The position numbers and the translations under genes are program-made. A stretch of 64,000 bases of DNA, from contig JAUNIB010000001.1 in assembly GCA_030523645.1 (NCBI GenBank), positions 434,001-498,000 on the forward strand, in the 5' to 3' direction. Each line of letters begins with the position of its first letter. Positions within the stretch are counted from its first letter, which is position 1. Origin of the DNA: Selenomonadaceae bacterium. Lineage in GTDB: Bacteria > Bacillota > Negativicutes > Selenomonadales > Selenomonadaceae. Shown here piece after piece: positions 15,695 through 24,382 of the stretch. The notes under the pieces are model-generated. The model ran no database searches. It saw only the letters and a list, made by a program, of their open reading frames with translations, and was not told the DNA's origin.

Positions 15695-16792
15695 ATGCTG
15701 AAGACAGAAACATATACTCTCAACATGGGTCCTCAGCATCCCAGTACCCATGGCGTTCTCCGTGTAGAGCTGGAACTTGACGGTGAGAGCATTGTTAAGG
15801 TAAAGCCCATCATCGGCTATCTCCATCGCGGTATAGAAAAGCTGATGGAATCCCGTACCTATATCCAGTGTGTTCCTTATACTGATCGGTTGGATTATGT
15901 TTCCTCCATGAATAATAACTTCGGTTTTTGTCATGCTGTGGAGGAGCTGGCTCAGATAGAGGTTCCTCGGCGAGCCGAGTATATCAGGGTTATGATGGCA
16001 GAGCTGAACAGAATTGCCAGTCACCTTGTTTTCATGGGCACGCTGTCCATTGACCTTGGCGCCAGTACCGGACATCTTTATGCTTTCCGTGACCGCGAAG
16101 ATGTCCTTGATTTGTTTGACCTTGTCTGCGGTGCCCGCATGACATTCCACTATATTCGCATTGGCGGTGTAATTCGTGATTTGCCCGCCGGCTTCATTGA
16201 GAAGGCTAAGGCTTTCATTGATAAGCTGCCGGAGCGGATGGCAGAATATGATGAACTGCTCACCGGAAACGAAATTTTCGTTCGCCGCCTGAAAGGCCGC
16301 TCGGTAATGACCAAGGAAATGGTGCTGAGTCATAACATGACCGGTCCAAATGTCCGTGCATCCGGAATACCCTTTGATATTCGCCGGGTAGACGGCTACA
16401 GCATTTATCCCGAGCTGGAGTTTAAGGTCATCACCGGTCGGGAAGGGGATAACTGGGATCGTTACCGTGTCCGCTTCGAAGAAATTCTGGAAAGCGCCAA
16501 AATTGTACGCCAGTGCATCGAGGGGCTTCCGGAAGGCCCGGTTATGGCGAAGCTCCCGGCTGTATTCAAGCCGCCTAAGGGGGAGATTTACAGCCGTACC
16601 GAAGGTACCCGCGGTGAGCTCGGTTTCTACATCGTCAGCGATGGAACTCCCAAGCCGTATCGTGTACATATCCGTCGCCCCTCTTTCGTAAATATGCAGG
16701 GGCTGAATGATATGTGCGCCGGCTATTACATCGGTGACTCCGTAGCTGCTTTCTCTACCATTGACCCGCTTATGGGCGAAGTAGATTGCTGA
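15695..16792 (+). CDS. nuoD: NADH-quinone oxidoreductase subunit D
   Basis: The 365-residue 49-kDa subunit is related to the large subunit of NiFe hydrogenases and lines the quinone pocket. The quinone-site histidine is in NMGPQHPSTHGVLR at the N-terminus. GYLHRGIEKLMESRTYIQ and GAPKPYRVHIRRPSF-like segments (here DGTPKPYRVHIRRPSF) are typical. The hydrogenase-type nickel ligands are absent, as expected of a complex I subunit. At 365 residues it is slightly shorter than many homologues. GGGGGAG precedes the start. Confidence 0.95.
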   Translation: MLKTETYTLNMGPQHPSTHGVLRVELELDGESIVKVKPIIGYLHRGIEKLMESRTYIQCVPYTDRLDYVSSMNNNFGFCHAVEELAQIEVPRRAEYIRVMMAELNRIASHLVFMGTLSIDLGASTGHLYAFRDREDVLDLFDLVCGARMTFHYIRIGGVIRDLPAGFIEKAKAFIDKLPERMAEYDELLTGNEIFVRRLKGRSVMTKEMVLSHNMTGPNVRASGIPFDIRRVDGYSIYPELEFKVITGREGDNWDRYRVRFEEILESAKIVRQCIEGLPEGPVMAKLPAVFKPPKGEIYSRTEGTRGELGFYIVSDGTPKPYRVHIRRPSFVNMQGLNDMCAGYYIGDSVAAFSTIDPLMGEVDC

Positions 16793-16813
16793 AAAGGACG
16801 GTGAAAACGATTT

Positions 16814-17887
16814 ATGCCTCAGATATTTCCTAAATTTTATCCTCAGAACCTTGTGACGATGGCAGTCGATTTCATCGAGCAGATACTGCTCTATATATTC
16901 GGCAATCAGTTTGTGGTTGACTGCATTTTCAAGTTCATGGGTATAGGTGCTATTCTTGGCGTCATTTCTCTTGCTGCCATGCTGTTCACCTACGAGGAAC
17001 GAAAAGTCTGCGCCTTCATGCAGAAGCGCATAGGTCCGAATCGTGTCGGTCCTTACGGTCTGCTGCAGTCGATGGCAGATACTCTGAAGCTCATGACCAA
17101 AGAGGATATCATCCCTCTCGGCTGTGACAGAGTAGTCTGGGCATTGGCCCCGATGCTGCTGTTCGCTCCTTCGGCTTTGATTTATGCTTTTTATACTTTT
17201 GATGACGGCGTGGTACTGGCTGATGTAAATATCGGTCTTTTCCTGCTGCTGGCTATTTCTTCTCAGGCTGTTCTCCCATTTCTTATGGGCGGCTATGCCT
17301 CCAACAGTAAATATGCCCTCATCGGCGGTATGCGTACCGTAGCCCAGATGATAAGCTATGAGGCTCCTATGGCTTTCTCGCTTTTGGGCGTTGTAATGAT
17401 TACCGGCTCGATGAACATTGGTGATATCGTAAAGATGCAGGGCGAGCTGCCCTGGTTTGTTTTCCTGCAGCCCATTGCATTCATCATCTATATCATCTGT
17501 GCTACTGCCGAGACGAACCGTACCCCCTTTGACTTAGTAGAGGATGAGTCGGAAATCGTTGCCGGTCCGTTTACCGAGTACAGCGGTATGCGCTGGGCCC
17601 TGTTCTTCATGGCTGAGTATGCAAACCTGCTGTCAGTTTCCATAATTGCTACGACCCTGTTTCTGGGCGGCTGGCAGGGACCGATTCTTCCGGCTCCTGT
17701 ATGGTTCTGGGGCAAGGTTTTGGTTATGGTATTCCTGTTTATGTGGTTCCGCTGGACATTCCCGCGAACCCGTGTTGACCAGTTGCTTGAATTTTCCTGG
17801 AAGGTACTGCTGCCGCTGGCTTTGGTAAATCTTTTACTGACCGGTATCGGTATGTACAGTGTCAAGGAATTTTTCGCATCATTCTAA
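16814..17887 (+). CDS. nuoH: NADH-quinone oxidoreductase subunit H
   Basis: The 357-residue membrane subunit forms the quinone-access channel with NuoB and NuoD. It has about eight to nine hydrophobic segments. The signature loops are [20 protein letters not shown], which holds conserved acidic and basic residues of the E-channel, and [19 protein letters not shown] further on. The placement of nuoH directly after nuoD, with no nuoE, nuoF or nuoG between them, is the notable feature of this operon. The 21-base gap holds the GGACGG ribosome site. Confidence 0.96.
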   Translation: MPQIFPKFYPQNLVTMAVDFIEQILLYIFGNQFVVDCIFKFMGIGAILGVISLAAMLFTYEERKVCAFMQKRIGPNRVGPYGLLQSMADTLKLMTKEDIIPLGCDRVVWALAPMLLFAPSALIYAFYTFDDGVVLADVNIGLFLLLAISSQAVLPFLMGGYASNSKYALIGGMRTVAQMISYEAPMAFSLLGVVMITGSMNIGDIVKMQGELPWFVFLQPIAFIIYIICATAETNRTPFDLVEDESEIVAGPFTEYSGMRWALFFMAEYANLLSVSIIATTLFLGGWQGPILPAPVWFWGKVLVMVFLFMWFRWTFPRTRVDQLLEFSWKVLLPLALVNLLLTGIGMYSVKEFFASF

Positions 17888-17899
17888 AGGAGGCAGAAG

Positions 17900-18394
17900 A
17901 TGTTTGGTAAAGGTCTTATTACCGGCATGTCGGTAACCATCAAGCATTTCTTTGGTGAGAAGCAAACTCTCTGCTATCCCGAGGAAAAGCTGCCGATGAC
18001 CGAATATTTCCGCGGCGGTCATCTCCAATTAAATGTAAAAAAATGTATTGGCTGCCAGCTCTGTGCTTTGTCCTGTCCCAATAAGGCGCTGACCTTGAAG
18101 GTGACAACCGACGAAAACAAGAAGAAGCACATGGCTGAGTATATTCATAATCTCGGGCGCTGCATGATGTGCGATCTCTGCGTTGAGCGCTGCCCGGCCA
18201 AGGCTCTGTCCTGGGATAAAAAATACGAGCGGGCATATTTCTTCAAGGATTATATGATTTACGACGCGGTAGAAGAATATGTACCGGAACCGGTGGAGGA
18301 TACTCCAAAGCCGGAGCCGGCAGCAGCCGCCGCCCCCAAACCGGCTCCGGCAGCAGCACCGGCTGCTGAAACAAAAGGAGGGGATCAGGCTTGA
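17900..18394 (+). CDS. nuoI: NADH-quinone oxidoreductase subunit I, with Ala/Pro tail
   Basis: The 164-residue ferredoxin-like subunit has two 4Fe-4S motifs, CIGCQLCALSCP (N6a-type) and CMMCDLCVERCP (N6b-type), which carry electrons to NuoB. After the core it has about 35 residues rich in Ala, Pro and Glu (EPVEDTPKPEP, then alternating Ala/Pro), resembling a flexible linker. Homologues usually end shortly after the second cluster. In an enzyme lacking NuoEFG, NuoI is the exposed electron entry point, so the tail might affect docking of a soluble donor. That idea is inference only. Confidence 0.94.
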   Translation: MFGKGLITGMSVTIKHFFGEKQTLCYPEEKLPMTEYFRGGHLQLNVKKCIGCQLCALSCPNKALTLKVTTDENKKKHMAEYIHNLGRCMMCDLCVERCPAKALSWDKKYERAYFFKDYMIYDAVEEYVPEPVEDTPKPEPAAAAAPKPAPAAAPAAETKGGDQA

Positions 18395-18999
18395 GTGAAA
18401 TGATTTCTTTCGCCAATGAAGCCACAAAGCTCCTTCACTGGATTATTGATTTTGTTTTGAACCTGGCAGTAAACTTTGGCGTGCCTCAGCTTATCAATGC
18501 AGGTGTTTTCTATGGAATCGCCGGCGTTGTAATAATGATGGCTTACGGAGTAGTCCTGTTCAGGAACATTGTCCACAGTGCGTTGTGTCTGACAGCCAGC
18601 TTTATCGCTCTTGGCTGTATGTACATTTTCCTGTCGGCAGATTTCCTCGGTGCGGTTGAGATAATGGTTTACGGCGGTGCTGTAGCCATAATCATCGTTA
18701 TGGGTATCATGCTCATAAGAAGGGAAGATATGTCTCACTCAAATCCCGGCCGCGGAGTGGTTGCTCATATAGCCGCCGGTGTTGTATCAGCACTCTTCTT
18801 CATATCCATGGCAGCTGCTGTCATCATGTCCCCCTTCGGAGCACCGGCAGAATACAAGCTTTCCGATTCTGTCACCGGTTTGGCGGATTTGATGCTGACG
18901 AAGTACATCGTGCCCTTCGAGGTTGCGGCAATTCTTTTGCTGATGGCCATGGTCGGTGCGATTATCGTTGCTAAGGGAAGGGAGGCTGATGAAGCATGA
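18391..18999 (+). CDS. nuoJ: NADH-quinone oxidoreductase subunit J
   Basis: The 202-residue membrane subunit has five hydrophobic segments. The NuoJ signature VMVYGGAVAII-like stretch is visible (EIMVYGGAVAIIIVMGIML), where the pi-bulge helix involved in coupling lies. The start is TTG at 18391, overlapping the nuoI stop, with GGAGGGG eight bases upstream. An ATG three codons later is possible. The stop overlaps nuoK by four bases. Confidence 0.94.
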   Translation: MSEMISFANEATKLLHWIIDFVLNLAVNFGVPQLINAGVFYGIAGVVIMMAYGVVLFRNIVHSALCLTASFIALGCMYIFLSADFLGAVEIMVYGGAVAIIIVMGIMLIRREDMSHSNPGRGVVAHIAAGVVSALFFISMAAAVIMSPFGAPAEYKLSDSVTGLADLMLTKYIVPFEVAAILLLMAMVGAIIVAKGREADEA

Positions 19000-19340
19000 T
19001 TGATTTGCAAAAAGCATTTGAGCTGATTGTAAATATCGGCCTGCCTCACTGTCTGCTGCTTTCTGCGGTGCTGTTTTCCATCGGTCTCTTTGGATTACTT
19101 ACACGGCGCAGCGTCATAGCCGTTCTCATGTGCATTGAGCTTATGCTCAATGCAGTGAATCTCAATCTGGTCGCATTCAACCGCTTTGGGTCGATGCCGG
19201 ACCATGCCGGTCAGCTCATGGCAATATTCGGCATAGTTGTTGCCGCAGCTGAGGTTGCTATCGGAATGGCACTTGCTATTAAGCTGTACCGGGAACGCAA
19301 TACCGTAAATGTCGACGAGCTCAACGAGCTGAAGGGATAA
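18996..19340 (+). CDS. nuoK: NADH-quinone oxidoreductase subunit K
   Basis: The 114-residue subunit has three membrane segments, and the two family glutamates are visible in IELMLNAVNLN (helix 2 region) and AAAEVAIGMAL. These belong to the proton path between the E-channel and the antiporter-like subunits. Length and placement are standard. Translation is probably coupled to nuoJ. Confidence 0.95.
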   Translation: MIDLQKAFELIVNIGLPHCLLLSAVLFSIGLFGLLTRRSVIAVLMCIELMLNAVNLNLVAFNRFGSMPDHAGQLMAIFGIVVAAAEVAIGMALAIKLYRERNTVNVDELNELKG

Positions 19341-19353
19341 GGGGGGAGCGTAG

Positions 19354-21252
19354 ATGTTTGACTTTGCACTGCAAAGCGCATGGCTGATACCGCTCCTGCC
19401 GGCTATCGCCTTTGCTGTTATCGGTCTTGGCACACGACAGAATAAGCACCTGTCGGCAAAGATTGCCATTGCCGCCATTTCGGTCAGCTTTGTACTGGCA
19501 TGGAGTGTGCTTGGTGCAGTTTTGACCAATAATATTACTGTTGAGGCTCCTTTTATCGCCAAGACGGTATGGACTACAATCGGGAAAATAGAGCTCGCTA
19601 TGGGTATGCTCATTGACCCGCTGACAGTCGTAATGCTGACAGTAGTTACTACTGTCGCTCTGCTGGTAGAGATATACTCTCTCGGCTACATGGCACACGA
19701 TCCCGGTATGGGTCGGTTCTATGCTTATGTTTCTCTGTTCGTTGCATCTATGCTGGGGCTTGTACTGGCAGTCAGCTTCTTCCAGATGTATGTATTCTGG
19801 GAGCTGGTCGGTCTTTGCTCCTATCTGCTGATCGGCTTTTACTATTACAAGGTATCTGCCCGTGAGGCGGCAAAGAAGGCCTTTATCACCACCCGTATCG
19901 GTGACTTCGGTCTCCTGCTCGGCATAATAATGCTGCAGATTTATGTAGGTACGACGGACTTTGCTGAGCTTCAGCTTCAGCTTCCGCATTATATTGATGT
20001 GTCCGGTACTGGACTGCTTACGGTAATAGCCTTCCTGCTGTTCATCGGACCTATCGGTAAATCCGGTCAGTTCCCGCTTCATGTGTGGCTGCCCAACGCT
20101 ATGGAAGGTCCGACACCTGTCTCAGCACTTATTCATGCGGCGACAATGGTTGTTGCCGGTGTTTATCTTATCGCCAGAGCATTTTTCCTCTTCAATCAAA
20201 TTCCTATTGTTCTGGAATTTATTGCCTGGCTGGGAGCCTTCACCGCAATATTCGCGGCATCCATTGCCATTACTCAGCGGCCCATGAAACGCATTCTGGC
20301 TTATTCAACAATCAGTCAGCTTGGCTACATGATGCTGGCTCTCGGTGTTGGGTCTGTGACTGCTTCCATGTTCCATCTGATGACCCATGCTTTCTTTAAG
20401 GCGCTGTTGTTCCTTGGTGCAGGTGCAGTCATTGAAGCAATGCACGAGGAAGCGGATATTTTCAAAATGGGCGGTCTGAAGGAAAGGATGCCCGTTACCT
20501 GCAAGGCCATGACCGTCGGTGTTTTGGCTATTGCTGGTATACCGCCTCTTGCCGGTTTCTTCTCAAAGGATGAGATTTTGGCGGCGGCTTTGGAGCATAA
20601 TTTCTTCCTGTTCCTTCTCGGTTCCATAACAGCCTTCATGACTTCCTTCTACATGGCCCGTCTCCTTTTCGTAGCGTTCTATGGAGAATTGAAGGATGAC
20701 TGCCCGGCTGAGGAAACGAATGATTTTATGCGTTATCCTCTTGTTATTCTTGCCGGTCTGTCTGTTGTTTCCGGTATTTGGGGTCATTTCTTCGGCTTCG
20801 GCGAGTGGGTACGCTTCGGTGCACCGGTGCATGAGGGTATCAACTTCTTTGTAGCAAGCTCCTCGGTAATTCTTGCTGCAGCAGCTATCTGGCTTGCCTA
20901 TGCAATCTATGTAGAGAAGCGCTGGTCGGCTCATGGTCTGGCTGCGAAGTGGGGAATATTCTACAACCTAAGCTACAACAAGTATTATGTTGATGAATTC
21001 TATGCTCTCGTCCGCTATTACGGCTGCTTCATGGTGGCAAGAATCCTTTACTGGATTGATCTGAACATCGTTGATGGGGCCATTAATATGCTGGCAAAGC
21101 TAACGGGAAAAGCAGGCGGAACACTGAACAAGGTTCACTGCGGCAGTGTTCAGCTCTATGTTATCTGCTTCTACGGGGGAGCCATTATTGTAATGGGTTA
21201 TGCTTTAATCTATGCCTATAAGGTCCTCACTATGGCAGGAGGTGCATTCTGA
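19354..21252 (+). CDS. nuoL: NADH-quinone oxidoreductase subunit L
   Basis: The 632-residue antiporter-like proton-translocating subunit is at the far end of the membrane arm. The conserved core is visible: FWELVGLCSYLLIGFYY, GDFGLLLGI, KSGQFPLHVWLPNAMEGPTPVSALIHAATM, AYSTISQLGYM and HAFFKALLFLGAGAVIEAM. The C-terminal part, including the long lateral helix and final membrane segment (YALIYAYKV), is complete. GGGGGGAG precedes the ATG. Its stop overlaps the nuoM start by one base. Confidence 0.96.
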   Translation: MFDFALQSAWLIPLLPAIAFAVIGLGTRQNKHLSAKIAIAAISVSFVLAWSVLGAVLTNNITVEAPFIAKTVWTTIGKIELAMGMLIDPLTVVMLTVVTTVALLVEIYSLGYMAHDPGMGRFYAYVSLFVASMLGLVLAVSFFQMYVFWELVGLCSYLLIGFYYYKVSAREAAKKAFITTRIGDFGLLLGIIMLQIYVGTTDFAELQLQLPHYIDVSGTGLLTVIAFLLFIGPIGKSGQFPLHVWLPNAMEGPTPVSALIHAATMVVAGVYLIARAFFLFNQIPIVLEFIAWLGAFTAIFAASIAITQRPMKRILAYSTISQLGYMMLALGVGSVTASMFHLMTHAFFKALLFLGAGAVIEAMHEEADIFKMGGLKERMPVTCKAMTVGVLAIAGIPPLAGFFSKDEILAAALEHNFFLFLLGSITAFMTSFYMARLLFVAFYGELKDDCPAEETNDFMRYPLVILAGLSVVSGIWGHFFGFGEWVRFGAPVHEGINFFVASSSVILAAAAIWLAYAIYVEKRWSAHGLAAKWGIFYNLSYNKYYVDEFYALVRYYGCFMVARILYWIDLNIVDGAINMLAKLTGKAGGTLNKVHCGSVQLYVICFYGGAIIVMGYALIYAYKVLTMAGGAF

Positions 21253-22814
21253 TGGAAAATATGCACGCTCTCAGCCAAATACTTCTTTTCCCGATTCTTG
21301 GCGCTCTAATAATCGCACTGACGCCGAAGGAAAAGACTGACTCCATCAAACAGATTGCTTTGGGGTCGATGGTGTATCCCTTTATCATCACATTGATTGT
21401 CTATTTGAAATATGACACCAATGCCGGTGGTATGCAGTTCAGCGAGTACATTCCATGGGTTACAGATTTGGGAGTTGCTTATTCACTGGGTGTTGACGGT
21501 TTGTCTCTGCCGATGCTTATGCTCACAGAGATTATCGGTATTACTTCTGTATTCAGCTCCTGGTATCAGGACAAGCGGACAAAAGAATTTTTCGTCCTGC
21601 TCCTTGTGCTGATTGCCGGTGTCACCGGTACATTCGTAGCCTGTGACCTGTTTATCTTCCTTCTTTGTTACGAGCTGGTAGTTATCCCCATTTACATCAT
21701 GGTGCTTATTTGGGGTTCTACCAAGCGAGTACCCAAGGAGTATGCCGGTATCAAGCTGACAATCTTCCTGCTCATGGGCTCTGCCTTTATGCTGGTTGGT
21801 ATTGTTGCGATTTACCTCACTGCATATCCGGAGGGAATGCGTACATTTGATTTGGAGAAGCTGGTATTGTCCTCCCGTCTTGGATACCTTAGCAGCGATT
21901 TCCAGATATTTGCCTTCTTCCTGCTGCTTATGGGATTTGGCTCTCTTTTGTCCATGTTCCCGTTCCACAGCTGGTCTCCCGATGGCTACGCCGGTGCTCC
22001 GACGGCTGTATCGATGATTCATGCCGGTGTCCTGAAGAAAATCGGCGGATATGCTCTCATTCGTCTGGGCTTAATGGTATTGCCGCTGGGTGCGAAATTC
22101 TGGGCACCGCTTATCGCTGTGCTGGCCATGATGAATGTTCTGTACGCGGCATATATCGCCCTTGTTCAGAAGGACTTGAAGTACATTATCGGTTATTCAT
22201 CAGTCTCCCACATGGGTTATGTACTTCTTGGTTTTGCGGCGCTGAATCCAGTCAGCCTGTCCGGCGCTGTGGGCAATATGGTAGCTCACGGTATCATGGC
22301 CTCGTTGTTCTTCTCACAGATTGGCTATGTCTATGAGCGGACTCACCTGCGCTCTGTTCCGGAGCTTCGCGGTCTTTCTCATCAGATGCCGAATGTTTCA
22401 CTGGGCTTTATGCTGGCAGGCTTCGCTTCTGTAGGTCTGCCGGGACTCATTGAGTTTGTTCCGGAGTATACCATCTTCGTCGGTTCCTTCGGAGTTTACC
22501 CGGTTGTTTCCGTACTGGCTATTTCCGGTGTTGTCTTCACAGCGCTTTACATTCTTAGAATGCTGGCTAAGGCGATATTTGGTCCGAAGTCGGTGAAGTT
22601 CGATAAATACCATGATGCAAAGGGCTTTGAAACGGCGCCGTTGGTATTCCTGGGCTTCTTCCTGGTAATTTTGGGATTGTTCCCGGAGCTGTTCATGGGT
22701 GTTATCCGTTCCGGTATAGCTCCTATGACTCCCTTGCTGGAGAAGATTGCCGATGCACCGACAATAGTTGATGCGGTTATTCGTTACATCGGAATTGGAG
22801 GTGGTCTGTGGTGA
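21252..22814 (+). CDS. nuoM: NADH-quinone oxidoreductase subunit M
   Basis: The 520-residue antiporter-like subunit. Characteristic segments are VDGLSLPMLMLT, FLLCYELVVIPIYIMV with the key glutamate, SLLSMFPFHSWSPDGYAGAPTAVSMIHAGVLKKIGGYALIR-type core, and GYSSVSHMGYVLLG. About 13 to 14 membrane helices are expected, and the length is typical. It overlaps nuoL by one base and nuoN by a few bases, so the distal membrane-arm genes are tightly coupled. Confidence 0.96.
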   Translation: MENMHALSQILLFPILGALIIALTPKEKTDSIKQIALGSMVYPFIITLIVYLKYDTNAGGMQFSEYIPWVTDLGVAYSLGVDGLSLPMLMLTEIIGITSVFSSWYQDKRTKEFFVLLLVLIAGVTGTFVACDLFIFLLCYELVVIPIYIMVLIWGSTKRVPKEYAGIKLTIFLLMGSAFMLVGIVAIYLTAYPEGMRTFDLEKLVLSSRLGYLSSDFQIFAFFLLLMGFGSLLSMFPFHSWSPDGYAGAPTAVSMIHAGVLKKIGGYALIRLGLMVLPLGAKFWAPLIAVLAMMNVLYAAYIALVQKDLKYIIGYSSVSHMGYVLLGFAALNPVSLSGAVGNMVAHGIMASLFFSQIGYVYERTHLRSVPELRGLSHQMPNVSLGFMLAGFASVGLPGLIEFVPEYTIFVGSFGVYPVVSVLAISGVVFTALYILRMLAKAIFGPKSVKFDKYHDAKGFETAPLVFLGFFLVILGLFPELFMGVIRSGIAPMTPLLEKIADAPTIVDAVIRYIGIGGGLW

Positions 22815-24253
22815 ATTGCCTGGCTATTACAAACGAAATTCTCCTCACCGCTGTACTCCTTTCCGTGATAGCATTTGACTTAATCGTAAAGGATAAACGA
22901 TATCTGCGAGCACTTCCGGCACTGGCCGGCATCGGTATCTCCATCAGTGCTGTTGTTTCTGTTGGAGTGTGCAGCGAATTAGGCCATCAGAGCTTTATGG
23001 GCGGTCTTTTCGTTCTCGATAGTTTTGCGGCTTATTTCAAAAGCCTTTTCTGCTTTGCAGTAGCCGTTACCCTCTGCTTCTCTTCGGATTATATAATGGA
23101 ACAGATTAGTAATCCCGGAGAATTTATCAGCTTGTGCATTTCTGCTTTGCTTGGAATGTGCGTTATGGCCTCGGCCAATGATTTCATCACCGCTTTTGTG
23201 GGCCTTGAGCTTATGACCGTGTCTTTCTACATTCTGGCGGCTCTCGCAAAGGACAAGGGCAGAGCGGGAGAGGCCGCAGTAAAGTATCTGCTGGTAGGTG
23301 CTGCTTCAACGGCTATCATGCTGTACGGTATCAGTCTGGTATACGGTGCCGGCGGAAGTCTGATATTCAGCGAAATCAAGAATAATGTTCACCTGTTCTA
23401 TGGAGTCGGCGTTGCCGGTGTTTCCATGGTTATTATCGGCTTCTTCTTTAAGTTGTCGGTAGTTCCGTTCCACATGTGGGCCCCTGATGTCTATCAGGGG
23501 GCACCGCTGCCGGTAACTTGCCTTCTGGCTATGGGTTCGAAGGCAGCAGCCATTGCCATGTTCATGCGGGTGCTGTACACAGCGTTCCCCATACTGGCAA
23601 ACTACTGGCTGCCAATGCTGGCCTTCTTCTCGGCGGCCTGTATGGTAGCAGGAAACATCATGGCACTGCGTCAAACTGATGTTAAGCGTATGTTGGCGTA
23701 TTCCTCAATTGCTCAGGCCGGCTATATGATGGCCGGTATCGTTGCGGCGGATGCTGCAGGTATGAAGGCTGTCATGTTCTACATTCAGCTTTACATGATT
23801 GCCAATATCGGTGCATTTGCTGTGTTGGCAGCTGTAGAGCCGAAGCGCGGCGGAACAACTCACGCTCATATCGCGGGTCTTGCTCAGTCAGCACCGCTGC
23901 TGGCAGCAGTCATGACGGTATCTCTGCTGTCTATGGCTGGCATTCCGCCTACAGCCGGTTTTGCAGGCAAGATTTACCTTTTCTCGGCTGTAGTGGACAG
24001 AGGATATTTGTGGCTGGCATTTGTTGGATTTGTTATGTCAATGATTTCCGTCTACTACTATCTGATGGTTACGAAAGCTATGTACCGTGACCTGACTGAT
24101 TACGAAGCGGAGATTGCTGCCGAGCCGTTGGCTTATTCGCCGGTGATTAAGCTTGTTGCTGTTTGTGCATTGGTCGGCACCGTTCTTCTCGGCGTCTGGC
24201 CGGAGCCGATAGCTCAGTTGGCCGGCAGGGCAGCTGCTGCTTTTATGATGTAA
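22808..24253 (+). CDS. nuoN: NADH-quinone oxidoreductase subunit N
   Basis: The 481-residue antiporter-like subunit, last gene of the operon. It shows FVGLELMTVSFYILAAL with the conserved glutamate, FKLSVVPFHMWAPDVYQGAPLPVTCLL and RMLAYSSIAQAGYMM, all NuoN marks. Two consecutive GTG codons occur at 22808 and 22811. GGAGGT at 22798 favours the second, which would overlap the nuoM stop by four bases. A strong terminator follows at 24271. Confidence 0.95.
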   Translation: MVNCLAITNEILLTAVLLSVIAFDLIVKDKRYLRALPALAGIGISISAVVSVGVCSELGHQSFMGGLFVLDSFAAYFKSLFCFAVAVTLCFSSDYIMEQISNPGEFISLCISALLGMCVMASANDFITAFVGLELMTVSFYILAALAKDKGRAGEAAVKYLLVGAASTAIMLYGISLVYGAGGSLIFSEIKNNVHLFYGVGVAGVSMVIIGFFFKLSVVPFHMWAPDVYQGAPLPVTCLLAMGSKAAAIAMFMRVLYTAFPILANYWLPMLAFFSAACMVAGNIMALRQTDVKRMLAYSSIAQAGYMMAGIVAADAAGMKAVMFYIQLYMIANIGAFAVLAAVEPKRGGTTHAHIAGLAQSAPLLAAVMTVSLLSMAGIPPTAGFAGKIYLFSAVVDRGYLWLAFVGFVMSMISVYYYLMVTKAMYRDLTDYEAEIAAEPLAYSPVIKLVAVCALVGTVLLGVWPEPIAQLAGRAAAAFMM

Positions 24254-24270
24254 ATACCGTTATTAAGATA

Positions 24271-24314
24271 GGGACTATGAAGAGTGATTTCTCATTTTTC
24301 ATAGTCCCTTTTTA
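24271..24314 (+). terminator. Terminator of the nuo operon
   Basis: Perfect 11-pair stem GGGACTATGAA (24271-24281) with TTCATAGTCCC (24298-24308), then T5A. Confidence 0.93.
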
Positions 24315-24343
24315 TTGACACATTTGACCTTGCGTGTTACAGT
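24315..24343 (+). promoter_or_regulatory. Promoter of valS
   Basis: Consensus TTGACA directly after the nuo terminator, 17-base spacer, TACAGT at 24338-24343. The leader of about 33 bases is too short for a T-box. Confidence 0.7.
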
Positions 24344-24382
24344 AAATAGGTTAAATTGTAACTTCCGGGAGGAATCATAATA

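Noticed and set aside
24344-24382. T-box leader before valS
   Set aside because: The leader is only about 33 bases, with no T-box motif or specifier stem.
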